From assembly GCF_018143015.1 (NCBI RefSeq), contig NC_054751.1:27448783-27512782 (forward strand): a DNA stretch of 64,000 bases, given 5' to 3'. The position numbers were made by a program, and so were the translations under genes. Of this stretch, positions 1 to 11,599 are shown piece by piece (position 1 is the stretch's first letter; every line of letters starts with the position of its first letter). The DNA comes from Lytechinus variegatus. Taxonomy: Eukaryota > Echinodermata > Echinoidea > Temnopleuroida > Toxopneustidae. Under the pieces are notes generated by a model. It was not told the origin of the DNA, ran no database searches, and worked only from the letters and a program-made list of their open reading frames with translations.

Positions 1-20
1 GTGTTATGCTTGTTAGAAAT

Positions 21-75
21 TCTCTTTTTATTCAAATCAACTTTATGTTGGGGCGGACATGTCCTTTGAGTGAGG
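21..75 (-). repeat. terminal fragment of a foldback MITE
   Basis: Read on the minus strand, this stretch matches the start of the foldback element at 9776-10338 (GGACA.GTCC.CCCCAACA followed by AAAGTTGATTT). The rest of this copy would lie before position 1 or has been lost. No gene is seen from 76 to 1179; the short open frames there have no recognisable protein features. Confidence 0.5.
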
Positions 76-1179
76 TAAACACAGACATACACCGTGTTCA
101 GTTATCCCCCGCTTATACCGGGACATCCCCAGTGGGTTTGTGTGTGGCTGTGTTATTCCAGTCATTTAAACATTTTATACATAATTATGTGATTGATCCA
201 ATCACTATATATAACATGTCCAAGAAGGACATGCATAATATACTGGGAAGATTCTTTAATCCTATCTCATTTTCATTGTTGTTTTTTTGTTGTTGCCAAT
301 TTGTGACTTTGGATTCTGCCAAACCAATTGGTGAGAGGGGATATAAGTAGGTGATGTAGCTTCTCTGTGACTGAAACAATCTCTTAATTGTTCACGTGTG
401 CTTCATAAAGATTATTGAAGCTAGCCTATGCAAAAAAAAAATCATTTTGACTGAGTGCATGGAATTCATGAAGTGCCCTTCAAAAGTTTGATCAGTTTCT
501 TTTGGAAACCAGCTTATGTTGCGTGACATTTAGAGGCAATTGAAGTGATTGGTTAACATTGGTTTGACTTTTCAAAAATCTGAGCTAGAATGTCACTCTT
601 GTCACCTGTGTCTGTGATATGTTCCAAAAATGAAGCCCAGAAAAAATTGCGTTCGAAATTGATTATTTAGTGCTTCAAAAATTGAAATATAAAGTGACCG
701 GAGTGACACCATCTTAATTTCGTCCCATACACTAATGTGTACTATTTAGGTGTATATAAGACGCCTATTTACAAAATCGGGGTTTGCCTTGTAGTTTTAG
801 CTTTTCATTCTCAATAATGGTTGTTTTCAGGGTTTATTAGTTCTAATACATGCACTTGTACACATGTTTCATCTTGGTTTGAGAATTGTTTAAATCGGCT
901 GCTCACAGATTTAAACAATACCTTTAAAGGATCCGCTTTAAACCGCATTTCTTATGTCAAAAATCTGCATTTAACCAATGTCAGAAGTATTTCATTCTGA
1001 CCATGTGGACAGCCATTAAAATAAAATTACCATGCTTATCCACACAATTTCACGTACAATTTAAAATTTAACTTTTTTTCAAATTTAGCTCACTTGAAAT
1101 TACAAACAAAAATTCGTTGTCATCATAAAGAGGCCGACACATCAGGGTTTTCAGACAGTAGGCCGACTAAAGCAGTGAC

Positions 1180-1758
1180 TTAAAGGAATGGTCTGCGCTG
1201 AAAGTATTCAAAGCTTAATAAACAGATAGAATTCATTGAGCAAAATGCCGAAATTTCGTCAAAACCGGATAACAAATAAAGTTATTGAATTTTAAAGTTT
1301 AGCTATATTTTGTGAAAAACAGTCGTCATGAATATTCATTAGGTGGGCTGATGATGTCACATCCCCACTTGTTCTTTTGTATTTTATTTGTTAAGGTTTA
1401 TTCACATTTTTTCCTCCAAGAACTAGAAAAATTTGATTGACAACAGATTTAGTGCATTAGACATTTATTGCTGCAACTTATTTCATTATAAGGGAGACAT
1501 ATTACTCACACAAGTATGAAATAATGAAAAAATTATGATTTTATGTAATAACATAAGAAAACGGAAAGTGGAGATGTGACATCATCAGCCCACCTAATGT
1601 ATATTCATGACGACTATTTTCACAAAATATTGCTAAACTTTAAACTTTAATAACTTTATCATTTGTTATCCAATTTTGATGAAATTTTCGGCATTTTGCT
1701 CAGTGAATTCTACTCTATGTATAAAGATAAATATTTTCAGTCCGGACCATCCCTTTAA
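1180..1758. mobile_element. foldback MITE, about 580 bp
   Basis: The two ends are inverted copies of each other: TAAAGGAATGGTC at the left and GACCATCCCTTTA at the right. The arms are about 200 bp and carry the same landmarks in opposite order (AAAATGCCGAAATTT, TAAAGTTTAGC, TCATGAATAT, GGTGGGCTGATGATGTCACA). The centre is an unpaired loop. No transposase frame is present, so it is non-autonomous. From 1759 to 2825 I see no supported gene; a non-coding 5' exon of the next gene could lie there but cannot be placed. Confidence 0.8.
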
Positions 1759-2830
1759 TGGCGTCTGAATGCCAACTCTGTATGTGATCGATATGATCAT
1801 GAGCTTTACTATTTGATCACCGCACGCCTAAATTATATTTCTCACTTGCAAAGGCTTCAGCGGGTAGTGCCATCGGGCCGGGGTATATTTGTAGTTCATC
1901 CAGTATTGACCTACCATGTGTGTTGAAGTTCAAAGTCTAGACTCTTCATCACATGTTCTTGACGTCACTTGTCCCCATCTAGCAATAATTGTATTTCATG
2001 ATAACTGTGCATGTTTTCAAGCCACGTCAGTCAGTTTGAGAAAAGGGGTAAGCAACTTCGAGTTGGCTGATAAAAAAAAGGACCTAATCAGAGTAAGTGA
2101 TGTGGATTGTATTGTAATATTATTGTCAATTTAGCCTAATAAAAAACGCGATAAAGCCCACTTCAGGGTGATAATAAACCGGAATAATGATTTATACGAG
2201 TGCCAGGTTTCCAAACTGGCTTGTGAATCACGGAGTCACAATCGCAATGTTCGTGGCAGGAAAATGGCGGGAAAATGCCACGTGATTGGAGATCGACATT
2301 CGTCGCGTGACATTGAAAGCTGGATCATGCATGTCCTTGGCCTTCTTGTTCTGATAATTTCCTCATTGGATCATTATGATATTTTGTCAAAATTATAATC
2401 ATAACGATATATTGTCAAAGATATTTATGTATCCATTGCTGTTTTTAGCCATTGACGACTCACAGGTATATATCTGATAGACATATGCCTATGAATATCT
2501 GTGAGGCGTGTCGATTAATTTTTCCGTTGCCGCGCTCACTCGAATTTATTTTCCCTGCAGGATTGTTTATAGGATCGACCGGGAGTCTGTGGCTGAGCTT
2601 TATGTAATATTTAAAAGGCCGATGTACACTTTATTTTAGAGAGCCGCTCCATGTTTTTGTCGAATTTTTGACCAAAGTGGCCTCAGATGTGGATTTATAT
2701 ATATGGGGTAAAGTGTTTCAGTTTCCTTTAATGATAAGAAAATTGTAATGATTAGGGCCTATAATGTGTCAATCGTTATTATTGTTATTAAGATATGATT
2801 AAGCATTGTTATTTCTCACTTAATTCGGGG

Positions 2831-2875
2831 GGGGGGGGCGGGCGCAGAATATTACAATTTGCCCCCCCCCCTCGG
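2831..2875. repeat. G-run / C-run inverted repeat
   Basis: A run of about a dozen G (with GGCGGGCGC) is followed about 17 bases later by about a dozen C, so the two can pair as a hairpin and the G-run could form a quadruplex. It lies about 90 bases before the 3' splice site of the filamin-NHL exon. Confidence 0.7.
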
Positions 2876-2970
2876 TTCATTGAGTATTTTCAGGGAAGTT
2901 ACTCACTTGTGAACCAATAAGTATTATCATTAATGTGACCATTGTCGCTGTCTTCTATGCAGGTGTAACA

Positions 2971-4128
2971 ATGGCGTCAAGAATGCCCTCTCCTGTCCCC
3001 GATGCTTCGAAATCAACATTACAACTACCAGCAGCACACGCCACAGTTGGATCCAAGGTAGAAGTCCATTTAATCTTGCGCGGAAGCAGAGGGAATCCAA
3101 TGGTTGGAACTGGTTTGATGTCATCTGTAGACGGGGTTGTTGAGTCACCCAACGGCCAATGTTCTCAGCGTATCCAGTTCCCTGATACAGTACCAGCTGG
3201 TGGTGTTTGTAAGGCCTTAGTTTGGCTTAATCATGTAGGTGTCCATCACGTCCACGTGAAGATCTGCGGCAGTGAAATCAAGGGAAGTCCTGTCAAGATA
3301 GTATCAGGGGTCCGTGGTAACCTCTTAAAGACCTACAAGCCGCCGATGAACCAACCCCATGATATCATCAAGCATGAGAACATTTTTGTAGTTACGGACA
3401 AGTCCAACAACCAGGTTCAGGTTTTTGATTCGGAATTCCGCCCTGCCAACAAGTTCTGTTCACCCGAAAGTACCGACATGGGAAAGTTTGATCCATACGC
3501 TGTTGCCTGGACGGGGGAAACGTTCGTAGTCACTGATCTCAACAATCACTGTGTCGTCGAGTTCAAAAACTTTGTCCCGTTTCAGGTTTTTGGTAAGGAG
3601 ACGCTTCAGAAACCTTGCGGGATAGCAGTGGGAAAAGATGGCTCTGTTTACGTGGCGGACTGTCAAAAGCACTGTATCTTTCAATTCGACAAACACCGAG
3701 AATGTACCTTCATCATTGGGGGACACGGGTCAGCTCTGGGACAGCTCAGCGCTCCTTGGTTTCTGGCCATCAACTCAAAGGGTAACCTGGTTGTGTCCGA
3801 GTTCAAAAACCGAAGGGTGCAGGTTTTTAATCCGAAAAAGAGACAGCCAGTTCGCATCATTGACGTCAAACATAACGGCAAGGCTTGGGACTGTCGTGGG
3901 CTTGCATTGGACCAGAACGACAATATCTACGTGACTGTTCGGAGTGGTTTAATGCGAGGATGGAGTGCTGAGCGCGTTCTGGTTTACGCCCCAAATGGAG
4001 ATTCCCTCGGAGCTTTTGGAGAAGGATTCAATTATGTTCGCGGGATTACCGTCACCCAAAAAGGCGAAAAGACACTTGCTTACGTAGTGGATGGTGCTAA
4101 CCATCGCATCGTGGAGTATGAAATGTAA
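2971..4128 (+). CDS. filamin-domain / NHL-repeat protein (TRIM2/3/71-like C-terminal half)
   Basis: The open frame encodes 385 residues from ATG 2971, which sits in a strong start context (ACAATGG), nine bases after a likely 3' splice site (TTCTATGCAG, AG at 2961-2962). An upstream, probably non-coding exon is therefore expected. In-frame codons begin at 2935, but 2935-2962 looks intronic. Residues about 15-110 fit a filamin-type Ig domain, ending in the typical GSEIKGSPVKIVSG. Residues about 115-385 form NHL repeats, seen as IFVVTDKSNNQVQVFD, TFVVTDLNNHCVVEF, SVYVADCQKHCIFQFD, LVVSEFKNRRVQVFNP and a closing AYVVDGANHRIVEYEM. The repeats should make a six-bladed propeller, which in TRIM-NHL proteins binds RNA or protein. 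RING, B-box and coiled coil are missing, so ubiquitin ligase activity is not predicted unless an upstream coding exon supplies them. Domain calls are from motif recognition; the specific function is unknown. Confidence 0.85.
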   Translation: MASRMPSPVPDASKSTLQLPAAHATVGSKVEVHLILRGSRGNPMVGTGLMSSVDGVVESPNGQCSQRIQFPDTVPAGGVCKALVWLNHVGVHHVHVKICGSEIKGSPVKIVSGVRGNLLKTYKPPMNQPHDIIKHENIFVVTDKSNNQVQVFDSEFRPANKFCSPESTDMGKFDPYAVAWTGETFVVTDLNNHCVVEFKNFVPFQVFGKETLQKPCGIAVGKDGSVYVADCQKHCIFQFDKHRECTFIIGGHGSALGQLSAPWFLAINSKGNLVVSEFKNRRVQVFNPKKRQPVRIIDVKHNGKAWDCRGLALDQNDNIYVTVRSGLMRGWSAERVLVYAPNGDSLGAFGEGFNYVRGITVTQKGEKTLAYVVDGANHRIVEYEM

Positions 4129-4218
4129 GATATATTCAGTATAGAAGTATATCACTACCATCATAATCAAAACAAATATATTAGCTACTTGCAATCAATG
4201 CACTGGATACGAAGTGAT

Positions 4219-4224
4219 AATAAA
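4219..4224 (+). terminator. polyadenylation signal of the filamin-NHL gene
   Basis: Canonical AATAAA about 90 bases after the stop codon, giving a short 3' UTR. Cleavage about 15-25 bases further on is inferred. Confidence 0.55.
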
Positions 4225-4469
4225 CTCGACTTTTAGAGCTATTTCCAAAGATTTAAAAAACAGTTCTTTTTATGATCCCTTAATCATAGTTATTTATTTA
4301 CCTTGTTTAATTGTATAATATTAATATCAATTTTATATTAAATTTTATTACGCTCTAGGAATTACAATGTTCCTACAAGCACTGTATGTAATGCCACACT
4401 AGTCTTGGATTACCTTTACTTTCTACGGTCTGAAAGGTATCAGGTTGCAACTATGAAAGGTGCACAGAT

Positions 4470-4860
4470 GCACATTTTAAAGGTGCTCCAAGACCAAATA
4501 GGTGCATAGTTGCACACTTTAAAGATCATCCAAGACCAGGGAGATGTAAAGTCGCACTTTAAAGGTGCTCCAAGACCAGAAAGATTGGACCTGCTTTTAT
4601 TACTTTTATATGCTGTTAATTATAGGCCTACTATTGCTGTAGTGAGAAGTGGAGAATGGAACCCTCATGGTATACATTTTATTTTCATCACAACAAAAGA
4701 TGTGCAAATTTGCACCCCAAATATCAATCTTTTGGATGCAAACTTATTTTAAAGGTGCAAAGTTGCATCTTGTATAGGTTGCAAATTGGCATGCTGATGC
4801 AGTTTTGTACCTTATTCACCAACGATGCAAGATTGCACCGTTCCATTATAATATGAACCT
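4470..4860. repeat. short tandem repeats built on GGTGCTCCAAGACCA and GTGCAAAGTTGCA
   Basis: TTTAAAGGTGCTCCAAGACCA or a close variant starts near 4476, 4520 and 4558, a period of about 40. From 4700 to 4850 there are several near-palindromic TGCAAATTTGCA / GTGCAAAGTTGCATC motifs. No coding potential is seen. Confidence 0.6.
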
Positions 4861-5402
4861 TTCCCTAAAGTGTGTAGGCCCATTATTATATTTCATAATT
4901 GAACTGGCTTTCATCATTTTGTTTTACAGGCCTACTACTAGAGTAGGTGAGCGGTGTTGATGATGGAGCCCCCGCGGTATAGTGTTATCATATCACTATA
5001 GGTCTATCACTATTACCGATTGACCGGCTTTTATGATTACTTTGATAATGCAAATTGAATTTAAATTGCTTATACTAAATCAACAAAATCACTTAATCAT
5101 TTAAGTATGTACAGTTCATAATTTTTATTTCCGCTTCTTTCTCTAATGTTTTAGAAATCGCATATCCAACATTTTCTACTCTCCAAATATTTTTTTAATA
5201 ATAACGCCATTTTCTATATCGCTATCGCTTATTATAAGTACATTTTTGTCTTTAATCTACATGTATAAGGTTGTCATTTTTATTGTGATATTTTACAGCT
5301 AAATTCTCAAAATGAGCAGCTTTTTTTATATCATGTATAGGCCCACTGCTATAGAGTAGGTGAGAGGCGGTGAATGAAACGCCACCGGAAGGCCTATACC
5401 TT

Positions 5403-5436
<34 letters not shown>
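4624..5436. repeat. diverged tandem units, about 300-400 bp (left part)
   Basis: Units begin with TAGGCCTACTATTGCTGTAG (4624), CAGGCCTACTACTAGAGTAG (4928) and TAGGCCCACTGCTATAGAGT (5338), each followed by a GGTGAG..GGTG..GATGGAACCC-like stretch. The second unit carries ACCGATTGACCGGCTTT, TTTTAGAAATCGCAT and a GCTATCGCTTATTATAAG block. The third is interrupted by the hAT-like insertion and resumes at 8451. Confidence 0.65.
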
Positions 5437-5439
<3 letters not shown>

Positions 5440-8400
5440 TGTTGTAGTGCCTTGATGCTCGGCCTTGGCCTTAAGGCGCCTTAAGGCCTATTTTTTCAAA
5501 GCCTTGGCCTTGAACATTCAGGCCTTGGCCTTGAGAGGGCCTTGGCCTTGGCCTTGAGGATTTTGAGCCTTGAAATTTCAAGGCATTTTCAAGGCATTTT
5601 CAAGGCTTTTTCAAGGCATTTTGTATTTTGTACTTTTCATTTGTTTTATACAAGTAATTATAAATGTTTCAATTGTTCTGTACATCTAATGACACTAAAT
5701 ACTACCAGTCAGCAGCAGCAGAAGCAGTATGTGTACTTAGCAGTGCCATCAATTGCAATTATCATCACATAATTATGTAACAAAGAGAAGTGATGAAAAT
5801 TAATATTATTTATTGGTAATATGACGTAATCATGACTAATAAGGATAATGACAATATCAATAATAATGATAATAATTACGATTAGGATTATAGTCAGTGG
5901 CGTAACTACAGGGGGGCATGGGGGCACGTGCCCCCCCCCCCCCCATCGGCTGACTAAAAAAGGAGGAAAAGAGGGAGAAAGGAAGAGAAACGTAGTGGGA
6001 AAGAAGACAATGTTCATTATAATGTTATAATTATGTTATGTTACATTACATAAGAAACATTTTTTTTCATATAAATGAAACATAATTTGCTCAGGGCATA
6101 TGTCTTCATTGTTCCTGGTGCTCCCATTGTCTGTTTACCGAGATATATAATCCTGTTATACTAAAACCTCCCGTTTTCAAGTCAATATACACCAAACTAC
6201 CAAATATATTTCCTCGCACTTCGAGTTATTCTTTTACATGTACAAAAGTATGCTTCTTTTTCACGAATACTGTAAGTGATTGTCCCATTTTAAGGTCTTA
6301 ATATAAAACATTTCCTGTCCGTGCTTACGTTCGAAGTAGTGGATTGGTGAAAGATGTCTGCTCTCCATCAATTCCTAGAATGAGTCCTTAAATTGTTCCT
6401 TTTTCTGTTTTCTGATCTGAATATCAAAAATTTTCAGCTCGCGCTTCGCGCTCGCATCATTTGGTTAGTGAACTATGTAAGTCCTTCTTGAATTCCTACA
6501 AACAAGCCTTAAAATGCCCCTCTTCAGGTCTGAATTTCCTAAATTTTCAGCTCGCGCTTCACGCTCGCAAAATTTGATTAGTGAGATGGGTATGTTAATT
6601 GTTAATCATGATTACAAGTGCTTTATGTGCATGTTTAGATGTAATTCTAACAAAATCAGCAAGCGCTTATTGGCACTCCCATTAGATGACTATGGTGAGA
6701 TGTGTATAATCTTAATAGATAAAAGATTCCTAAAATATAGTCCTTAAAATCTTCCTGTTTGGGGTCAATATCTACAAAAATTTCAGTTCGCGCTTCGCGC
6801 TCGCATTATTTAACGAGACAGGTACATATCATGATTACAAAAGATTGATTGTAATGTCCCTTTTTAGGTTTGAATATCAAAAATTTTAAGCTCGCGCTTC
6901 GCGCTCGCATTATTTGACTAGTGAGATACATGTCCGTTTATTGGCACTGTCCTTATAAAAATATCTCTATTAGTTCAGAATACCTGGCAACTGGGAGCGC
7001 TTTGCGCGCTCACTAGGCAATTCCAAGTTTTTGCTGGTGCCCCCCAATGCCGTGACCCACGGTACGCCACTGATTATAGTGATTTTATGACAGGAATAAT
7101 TCTGACAGATCTGACTACAATTTTGACAACAATTTTCATACTCTAAAAATAGCTTACTCTAAAGAATGATAACAAGGTTGATTTCTATTCCATTAGGTTT
7201 TCCTTCTATTATTTTCTTTGACCAACAAGAATGTTTTAAGTCTTAATGATATTCTGAAAAGATTCGGTAAACTTGAACACAAACTTCAATTTCGTCATTT
7301 CCAAATGGGCTATGGTATCAATGGCATGATGAGCCAAAAATTTTGAGGGGCCAAGCATGGCATACAGAGCAAAATTTTAGGTTTCAAAATCAACAAATTT
7401 TGGATTGTGCTTGCATAAATTATTGTTAAGTAAGGTTCGCATTCAATTTACACAAAAAAATGCTTAGAATGTCTAGTTTTTAGATCGGAATAATACAAAT
7501 TTTTGAGGCTCGCGCTTTGCGCTCGCATTTTTTTGATTGGTGAGTTATGTATCCTATTTATGAGTCACTAAATGCAGTCCAGAACAGCTTCCTTTTCTGG
7601 TCACTAAAAATTTCTGCTTGTGTGTTGTGCTCGCGTTAATTTGTTTAGTAAGATGCACACCTTTTTCATGATTACAAAAACAGCTCAAAATATTTAAATT
7701 TCATTTCTTATTACAACATCTCGCAAGGATGCCCTTTTAACAGTGATTGGCACCATTAAATTGACCCAAAATCGAGTTTTACAACTTCAAAATTGATTTT
7801 TTTTTTCAAAACCACTTGCTCGCTATGCTTTCTATAGCGGGAAATTAAAGCCTAAATCAAAACATCTGTCTTATCAATTAGAAATCACTTAAAAAAGCTT
7901 TGCTGAACTGCACCAAAATTCTCATTTTGACTTATACTGTAAGTGCATTTTTGGCTTTGACCTCCCCCCAAAAAAAATACATTCTGCCTCCCCTGTCCCA
8001 GGTAGAGGAGAAAGACATGTTGAGAATGGGCATGCCATGATCAGATCACCTTGGTAATAATAATTATTGCAATGTGAATCGCCTAGAACAATAATGAATT
8101 GTACAAATGTAACTATATATGTTTATTTTAATTTGATGTCTAAATCTACATGATCTATCATAAAATTATTTTCGTTTTAAATGTACAAGGGTAAACATTT
8201 TTGCTCGCTCACACCTTTTATACATTTGGTCCTGTGTGTCATGTATGCCGCCTAAGCATTGTTGTCTTTTTTTCCCATATATTGTACAATTGAAATGCCT
8301 TGGCCTTGGCCTTGAGGTTTTCAGGCCTTGGCCTTGGCCTTGGGTTTCCATGCCTTGGCCTCAGCCTTGGTTATTGAAGCCTTGGCCTTGGGTATTAAAG

Positions 8401-8450
8401 CCTTGGCCTTGGCCTTAGCCTTGGAGGTTTGAGCCTTGACTACAACACTG
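5437..8450. mobile_element. non-autonomous hAT-like element with CCTTGG subterminal repeats
   Basis: The ends are inverted: CAGTGTTGTAGTGCCTTGA at the left and GCCTTGACTACAACACTG at the right. Both subterminal regions (5455-5620 and 8295-8440) are built from repeated GGCCTTGG / CCTTGGCC, the arrangement expected for transposase-binding subterminal repeats of hAT elements. Both flanks are TA repeats, so an 8-bp target duplication is compatible but not diagnostic. There is no transposase frame. The element contains a second hAT-like element (5895-7072). The interior at 7340-8000 also holds decayed GCTCGCGCTTTGCGCTCGC repeats. Confidence 0.75.
5887..7080. mobile_element. nested non-autonomous hAT element with intact 8-bp target duplication
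   Basis: The element spans 5895-7072. It begins CAGTGGCGTAACTACAGGGG and ends GGTACGCCACTG. The same eight bases, ATTATAGT, lie directly before (5887-5894) and after it (7073-7080), the target-site signature of hAT elements. Its interior carries repeats of GCTCGCGCTTCGCGCTCGC about every 110-230 bases (near 6437, 6550, 6788 and 6890) separated by similar AT-rich spacers. No transposase is present. Confidence 0.88.
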
Positions 8451-8870
8451 ATATATATATATATATATATATATATCACTACAGGCTTGTCATATTTTAT
8501 AAGTTGCCGATTGGACCGGCTTTCGTGATTGATTTGCTGATATATGGATCTGCCCTTTCTTAGGGAAATGCATAGTGAATTTAAATTGCCTGTACTAAAT
8601 CAATGATATAATCACTTAATCATTATAATGTATGTAGATTTTTCGCTTCTTTTTCTCATGTTTTAGAAATCGTATCCGAATTTTCTATTCTAAGTATATT
8701 TTGTATAATAACGCCTCTTTCTTCATGTCGATATCGCTTATTTATTATAAGTATATTGTTGTCTTTGAAGTATATGGTTGGCATTGTTTAATTGTGATAT
8801 ATTACATAGCTAAATACCCAACAAGCAGCTTCATTTCTATATCTGAAATAGTCACATTATACGTAAAAAT
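8451..8870. repeat. continuation of the interrupted tandem unit
   Basis: This continues the unit broken at 5436. GCCGATTGGACCGGCTTT, GAATTTAAATTGCCTGTACT, TTTTAGAAATCGTATCCGAA and ATAACGCCTC..TATCGCTTATT line up in order with 5010-5330. Comparison of the two copies shows the sequence before insertion. From 8871 to 9775 I see no gene or clear repeat. Confidence 0.7.
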
Positions 8871-9775
8871 ACGTAAAAAAAACAAGTACTAATTTATATG
8901 GGACAGATGTACATTATCATTACTATACCAAGACAACCAAAAGGAAAAAGGATAAAAGCAAAAGAAAAAAATATATAATTGAAATTATTGTTTGCATGTT
9001 CAAATCTATCACAGTCTTCGCTCGCACGCAGCTTTTCAGAATTGTTTCATTTACCATGCTGTGCGACCATAATGTTTAGCTCCTTTATACGCTATCGAAT
9101 GTTGGTAAGTTTTCGACAAATCAAAGATTTATTTGCTGAGAATATGCGTCTAATCTATTATCTGTTGACTGTTTAGTAGAAAAGGGAAACTTTGGCAAAA
9201 TTTCTAGTGAGTTTAAAAGATCAAAGTCGACCTTTTTATCCTGTAAACCTTTCAAAGTGGCTTATACATCTAGATAGTTCAATGGTTTTAAGTAGGTCTT
9301 GAAATTGAAATGCTCTCTATATATAGGATCTTTCAGTACTATTACGTTACACTGTTACTGATTCGTAAGTATTGAAATATCTATTCATTTAGTATAATTA
9401 TTGGTACTTTATGAAGAGCGTTATTTTAAAAATCGCGACGCGATGCAGAAAAATGGGAATCAATGATAACCCATTTTGAGGAACTTTGTTTTTTGGGTTA
9501 CTTGAAACTTTCCTCAAATATTATTTCTAAAATGATATCATATTAAAGTAATTACGGTCGCACTCATGGTCTTACTGATTCCTGTGTGTCTTTTGTGTTA
9601 AGGGTATTTTCTTTTGTCAGCGGGGGGGGGATGGACATGGCATACGGGTATGTGTGACTGATCAAAACTAAACTGTTCCCTTTTCAGAGAAGAAGAATAA
9701 TCAAATTTGATTTTAATTACAAAATTTGACACATTGAGAATGCAATCTATTTTTTGTTTGAGATGAAATATACTT

Positions 9776-10338
9776 GAAGGACAAGTCCACCCCAACAAAA
9801 AGTTGATTTTAATAAAAAGAAAAAAATCCAACAAGCAAAACAATGAAAATTTCATCAAAATCGGATGTAAGTATTTTAAGAAAGTTATGACATTATTTTT
9901 AACGTTTCGATTAATTTCACAAAATAGTTGCACATCCTGGTCGGTATGCAATGAGGAGACTGATGACATCATCCACTCACTATATTTCTTTTGTATTTTA
10001 TTATATGAAAAAAAAATTTACTCATCAAGTGAAACAATTTATTCCTCCCTGAATATGTAAAATTACCATTCTTTAATACTACGGTTCAGTCAAGTTGGCC
10101 CTTTTTTCAAATCTTAATAATAATAATTAAAAAAAAGAAATAGTGAGAGACATCGTCGACTGTCTCATTTGCATGTCACTGGGTTGTGCATCACCGTTTT
10201 TGTGAAAAATAAGCGAAACTTTAGAATGTCAATTTTTTATTTTACATCCGATTATGATGAAATTTCCAGCGTTTTGCTAGTTTGATTTTTCTCTAATTAT
10301 TCAAATCAACATTTATCTACGGTGGAGTTGACCTTTAG
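9776..10338. mobile_element. foldback MITE
   Basis: Left end AAGGACAAGTCCACCCC..AAAGTTGATTT and right end AAATCAAC..GGTGGAGTTGACCTTT are inverted. Inner landmarks also pair, for example GATGACATCATC near 9962 with a GACATCGTCGAC block near 10148. The arms are diverged, so this is an old copy. No coding sequence is present. Confidence 0.7.
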
Positions 10339-10817
10339 AGTTTATTTTTTCAAACATGCTGGATTACAAACAACTTATGCTTGCTTGGGTATGTCAGAAA
10401 GGATTTGCAAGAAGCTCAACTGTGAATCCGCATCGATCCACTCTCGTATCGAGATAATGGAGTTTCCACATTTGTGACGCAGACGGATTCTAAGCCCTTC
10501 ATGACAAAGCAGTCTTTGTCGAAAGTCGATGAATAAAAAACAGCAGTTTCGTCATTTTTCATCATGGACACTGGACAAACAACATACATGCGATTTCTCG
10601 TCAGCCCAGAATCTTACGACGATTAGCTGTTCACCATTTCTCGACAAAAACGTCTCAGCTTTTCGTTGTGATTTAACGGGCATTTTCAACAGATTTTTTA
10701 TGTTGTAGTACCCGTCCCCATTGTGATTGAGAAAACTCGCTATTACTAAGAGAAACTTGACAGAGAATAAAAAAATAAATGCCGGGAGGCAACCGTTTCT
10801 CACGTTTGTACCTAACC

Positions 10818-10969
10818 CGGGGAGCGTTCATCAAAGTTTTTATCCAGCTCTGACAACTTTCCTTGATTTTGATTGGCTGAGAATTAAGCAGGGTTATTAT
10901 GGTAATTGTCGGATTAAACGGGACATGTCAGATAAAACGTCAGACAATCCTTTCATGAAATGCTCCCCT
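10818..10969. mobile_element. short MITE with GGGGAGCGTTCATCA ends
   Basis: Left end GGGGAGCGTTCATCAAAG and right end CTTTCATGAAATGCTCCCC are inverted. The interior contains GATTTTGATTGGCTGAGAA and GACAT GTCAGATAAAACGTCAGACAA. A sister copy lies at 41250-41409. From 10970 to 11599 no gene is supported. Confidence 0.65.
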
Positions 10970-11599
10970 GGTCTTTACAATTTGAATTTCAAACTGTTCC
11001 TGCTTGTGCATGGATGAGCTGTTCATTTATAATATAATAAATCAAAATAAAGATGAGAATCTGGATGCGATTATTGTAAACATGGCAAAAGAAATACCGT
11101 ATATGAATTAAAAACGTGAATCCCGATTTCTTTTCTTTTTCTGCTACTCGCTGTACAATGGATCTTCTTCCGGCAAGGAGTTTTTTTTTTCCGGCAAAGA
11201 GTTTTTTGCCCCATGGAAAATTCCCCAGTCCCACGTAGACTCCACTCGCTGGAATAACCTTGCGATCTTTCAGGTTTCATTGGTTAGGCCTTTCCTTTTT
11301 GTTTTCTAATTTTATTCACCGATGTATACAATTGTTATGTTATGGTGACTTAAAATCCATCAACTAATCATGAATATAATTTATAATAGTTATGGGCATC
11401 GGTAATTTCAGGGTCTGGAATGTGTCGCTCATAAAGTATATGAAGGCACAACCCCACAGATGGAAGGGGCTTTGGGAAGTTACCCCCCTCCCCTTCCAAA
11501 AAAGGGAGAAAGCTGGGCCTCCGGCTATGTTAAAACATAATTATCACAAAATGCATTCCCATCCCCATCAAAAAAGGGTGATAGATGACATACATTTTT

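Noticed and set aside
3460..3934. Open frames overlapping the filamin-NHL exon in other frames
   Set aside because: Shadows of the real coding frame.
9598..9972. 124-codon minus-strand frame
   Set aside because: Runs across a foldback MITE end; composition is AT-rich noise.
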